From Sulfurovum sp. (GTDB taxonomy: Bacteria; Campylobacterota; Campylobacteria; Campylobacterales; Sulfurovaceae), in assembly GCA_026983895.1 (NCBI GenBank), contig JALSTF010000222.1, positions 1 to 8,151 on the forward strand: 8,151 bases of DNA, given 5' to 3'. The notes under the pieces were generated by a model. It searched no databases and had not been told where the DNA came from. It saw only the letters and a program-made list of their open reading frames with translations. Below, piece by piece: positions 5,896 through 8,151 of the stretch (positions are counted from its first letter, which is position 1; every line of letters begins with the position of its first letter). The position numbers and the translations under genes were made by a program.

Positions 5896-7519
5896 TGTCA
5901 AACCCTTTGGGGATACGTGTCATCTCCGGGTCCAGGAATTTTCCCCAGTCTGTGCGTTTTTTCATCTTCTCTGCCGTTTCGCGGGAGATGTAGGCTTTGC
6001 CCCTGCTGATCTGCCAGCCTCCGCCCAGCGCTTTGTAGAGGGCGACGGCATTGAGTGCCATATTTCCCTTGATGGTCGCGAAGCGGTCCTGCGTGCTGGT
6101 CAGCTTCTCCACCGTGGTGAGCAGGCGCTGGTAGTTGACCAGGCCGTCGTTGTACTGCACCACGGAGATGTTGAAGGCACGGATGGTCGCTTCGACGGCT
6201 TTTTTGTTCTCGAGATGCTGTTTGCGTGTCAGCACATACCCCTCAAGCGCGTTGGAGACTTCCTGGACGGCAGAGAGTACCTGTTTGTTGTAGTTGACCA
6301 GACTCTCTTCAAACACGGCATCCTGAAGGCGTATCTGGTTCTTGATGCGCCCGTACTGGAAGATGTTCCATGAAAAGGAGGGACCGACCGTGACCCCCAG
6401 AGCATCGCTGCCTGCCACCCAGGAGCCGGGTTTGTTGGTCGCATTGTATCCGATGTTGCCAAAGAGCGTAAAACTGGGATAGAGCTCCGCCATTGAAGCG
6501 CCCAGGTGTGCGGCGTTGGCATGTGCCAGATACTCCGCTGCCTTAAGGTCCGGACGGCGGGTGAGCAGGTTCGCATCGATGTGGTAGTGCGGATTGAGAC
6601 TCGATTGGGGCACAAGGTTGACACCGATGAGTCCCTTCTGCCCCTTCTTGATCTGGATGATCCCCTTGTGTTGGGCTATGAATTTGTTGGCAGATTCATA
6701 GCTGTCGTATTTTGTGCTTTGCAGCATGCGGTCGATCGCTTTTGCATCCACACTCAGCAGAACGGCGAGCGCATTCCTCGCTTTGACACGGGTAAGTTCC
6801 ACGGCCGGGATGCTGGTACGCGTGTTGTAGAGCTGTGTGCGTGCCTGCTGCATATCGAGTTCGGAGACGTTGCCGGAGTTGAACTGTATCTCGGTCATTT
6901 TCGTGACGCGTTCCTGTATGACAACGTTCCTTCGGGCGTAGGTCAGACGTTCCTGTGCAGTACGGTAGTCGATGTAGTTGCGTGCCACTTCGGCGATGAC
7001 CGAGACCATGATGTTGTCATAGGAGGCGACAGAAGCATAGAGCTGGGCTTCGGAGGCTTCGATACCCCTGGCATATTTGCCCCAGAGGTCCATCTCCCAG
7101 CCCATGTCGAAATTCAGCCCTGCGGAAGCGACATCGCCAAGACCCGTACGGGTGGAGCTCGCCTGTCCGGAGAGCTGCTGCAGCTGAGGGAAAGCAAGTC
7201 CCTGGCTGATGCCAAGGACGGTACGTGCCTGGGCGATGCGAAGGCCGGCACTTTTGATATCGAGGTTCTGCGCATAGGCTTTTTCGATCAGTCTGTCGAG
7301 TGTGGGGTCATGGAAAGTGTGCCACCACCTGACCACGGATGCATCATGGGTGGAGTGGTTTTTTTTCCATGCTTTGGGCAGCGGAGGGTTCTTGATGCCC
7401 TGAAAATCGGGTCCGAGTTTCATACATCCGCCCAAAAGTACGGCAGCAGCCAGTGAAAAACATACTGTCCCTATAGTACGACCGTTAAAGTGTTTCTTCA
7501 TCCTTCTCTCTTTCATCAT
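5885..7519 (-). CDS. NodT-family outer-membrane efflux lipoprotein (TolC/OprM-like)
   Basis: This 544-residue protein would form the outer-membrane channel and periplasmic tunnel of the pump. A basic N-terminus and hydrophobic stretch (about 15-31) end in the lipobox LLGGC, so C32 is the likely lipid-modified residue. MKLGPDFQG follows, matching the C-x-x-GPDY start usual in NodT proteins. Two OEP repeats follow (about 65-265 and 310-500), with motifs RWWHTFHDPTLDRLIEKAYAQN, SAGLNFDMGWEMDLWGKY, RRPDLKAAEYLAHANAAHLG and FQYGRIKNQIRLQDA. ALYKALGGGW marks the end of the second repeat, and a polar tail of about 42 residues follows. Its ATG overlaps the FUSC stop by one base (TAATG), and GAGGAG lies 9 nt upstream. 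Coupled translation with FUSC is therefore likely. Length is somewhat over the usual 460-500, partly because of the tail. Confidence 0.92.
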   Translation of the reverse strand: MMKERRMKKHFNGRTIGTVCFSLAAAVLLGGCMKLGPDFQGIKNPPLPKAWKKNHSTHDASVVRWWHTFHDPTLDRLIEKAYAQNLDIKSAGLRIAQARTVLGISQGLAFPQLQQLSGQASSTRTGLGDVASAGLNFDMGWEMDLWGKYARGIEASEAQLYASVASYDNIMVSVIAEVARNYIDYRTAQERLTYARRNVVIQERVTKMTEIQFNSGNVSELDMQQARTQLYNTRTSIPAVELTRVKARNALAVLLSVDAKAIDRMLQSTKYDSYESANKFIAQHKGIIQIKKGQKGLIGVNLVPQSSLNPHYHIDANLLTRRPDLKAAEYLAHANAAHLGASMAELYPSFTLFGNIGYNATNKPGSWVAGSDALGVTVGPSFSWNIFQYGRIKNQIRLQDAVFEESLVNYNKQVLSAVQEVSNALEGYVLTRKQHLENKKAVEATIRAFNISVVQYNDGLVNYQRLLTTVEKLTSTQDRFATIKGNMALNAVALYKALGGGWQISRGKAYISRETAEKMKKRTDWGKFLDPEMTRIPKGFDNGQ

Positions 7520-8151
7520 TAAAATCTGCTCCTCTGCAGCACGGCAAGGTCCAGTTCTTCCATCAGTGTCTGGCAGCGCATCAGGGCGGTCCAGACATTT
7601 CTGCGCATCGCGATATTCTCATAAAAGGCAATGAACTCCTCCTGCGTGTATGTTCCCTCTTTGGTGCTCTTCAGAAGTCTCTGGAGACGTTTCTCCACCT
7701 GGGCGATGATCTTCTGTTCATCCTGTTGCAGCGTGTCTGCGTCACCTTCCCTGTAGGCATTGAGCAGTGCGGAGAGGGTAGGGCCGGGTTGTGTTTCTCT
7801 CAGCTTCTTCATCAGCGGATTCTTCGCCATGCGCACCTCCTGACGGTAGAGCATCAGCAGCAGGTACCCGGCACTCTCGCACGCTTTGGTGAAGGCTGTG
7901 AGCGTTTTTATGTCGATCTCGCTGAAGTATCCATCGTCGATCTTGGAAGCCCAGAGCTGCATTTTTTTCACCGTAGCGAGCAGGTGCATTTTGGCATAAC
8001 GGGCTTTGACTGCATCCCAGACCGTGTTCGTCTCCCGGCTCAGGGCAGTGCTTCTTTCCATCAGCACGGCGGCGAGGGTAAAAAAGCGTCTTTTCATCTT
8101 CGCAAAGAGTGTTTCCGGTTTGGTCGAGAAGGGAATATAGTAAAAGAAAAG
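7519..8151 (-). CDS. FUSC-family inner-membrane exporter, C-terminal part (continues past the window)
   Basis: The reading frame stays open to the right edge, so the gene is cut by the window. The first visible ATG (8097) is internal and should not be taken as the start. The 18 codons before it encode a hydrophobic end (LFFYYIPF) and STKPETLFAK, leading into KRRFFTLAAVLMER. About 210 residues are visible. The rest is a soluble, helical, charge-rich region, consistent with the cytoplasmic domain that follows the second membrane bundle in FUSC/AaeB/YccS-like aromatic-acid or fusaric-acid exporters (usually about 650-700 residues). No catalytic motif is expected. The family call rests mainly on context: the next genes are an outer-membrane factor, DUF1656 and an HlyD adaptor, the standard FUSC operon set. 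From this fragment alone it would be a hypothetical protein. The promoter and the membrane domains lie beyond the right edge. Confidence 0.7.
   Translation of the reverse strand, partial: LFFYYIPFSTKPETLFAKMKRRFFTLAAVLMERSTALSRETNTVWDAVKARYAKMHLLATVKKMQLWASKIDDGYFSEIDIKTLTAFTKACESAGYLLLMLYRQEVRMAKNPLMKKLRETQPGPTLSALLNAYREGDADTLQQDEQKIIAQVEKRLQRLLKSTKEGTYTQEEFIAFYENIAMRRNVWTALMRCQTLMEELDLAVLQRSRF

Noticed and set aside
6506..7456. 316-codon open frame on the plus strand
   Set aside because: It is antisense to the outer-membrane factor gene, whose motifs, lipobox and operon context are clear. The plus-strand translation resembles no family and reflects the GC-rich codon pattern of the real gene.

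Overview
The window looks like chromosomal DNA from a Campylobacterota (epsilonproteobacterial) species, possibly Sulfurovum-like. The pointers are the AHQWKQPLN-type H-box of the sensor kinase, AT-rich intergenic DNA with extended -10 promoters, and the general protein style. No rRNA or other marker gene is present, so the taxon is an inference.

Left part (1-1390): a gene for an integron-type tyrosine recombinase (IntI), with the full set of catalytic residues and the IntI-specific extra domain, reads rightward from a GTG start at 68. Its attI site and any cassettes would normally lie to the left, outside the window. Directly after its stop codon is a decayed mobile element: a half inverted repeat, the last ~37 codons of a REP-associated tyrosine transposase (RAYT, Y1/IS200-like), and a REP-like hairpin with a perfect 9-bp stem.

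Middle (1391-4781): a secreted L,D-transpeptidase (peptidoglycan-binding domain plus YkuD domain) reads rightward. Facing it are a small carboxymuconolactone decarboxylase/AhpD-like gene with a strong promoter of its own, and a 571-residue sensor histidine kinase with a periplasmic solute-binding domain. The kinase has no response regulator next to it, is AT-rich, and is bracketed by a 13-bp direct repeat.

Right part (4783-8151): a more GC-rich, tightly packed leftward operon encodes an aromatic-acid/fusaric-acid type efflux system. In transcription order it holds a FUSC-family inner-membrane exporter (C-terminal part only, continuing past the right edge), a NodT-type outer-membrane factor lipoprotein, a small DUF1656 membrane protein and an HlyD/EmrA-like periplasmic adaptor. 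These would form one envelope-spanning pump. The operon promoter and any regulator lie outside the window.

Most of the window is recognisable families. The parts most worth a second look are the integron integrase next to the RAYT/REP remnant, and the direct repeat around the sensor kinase.
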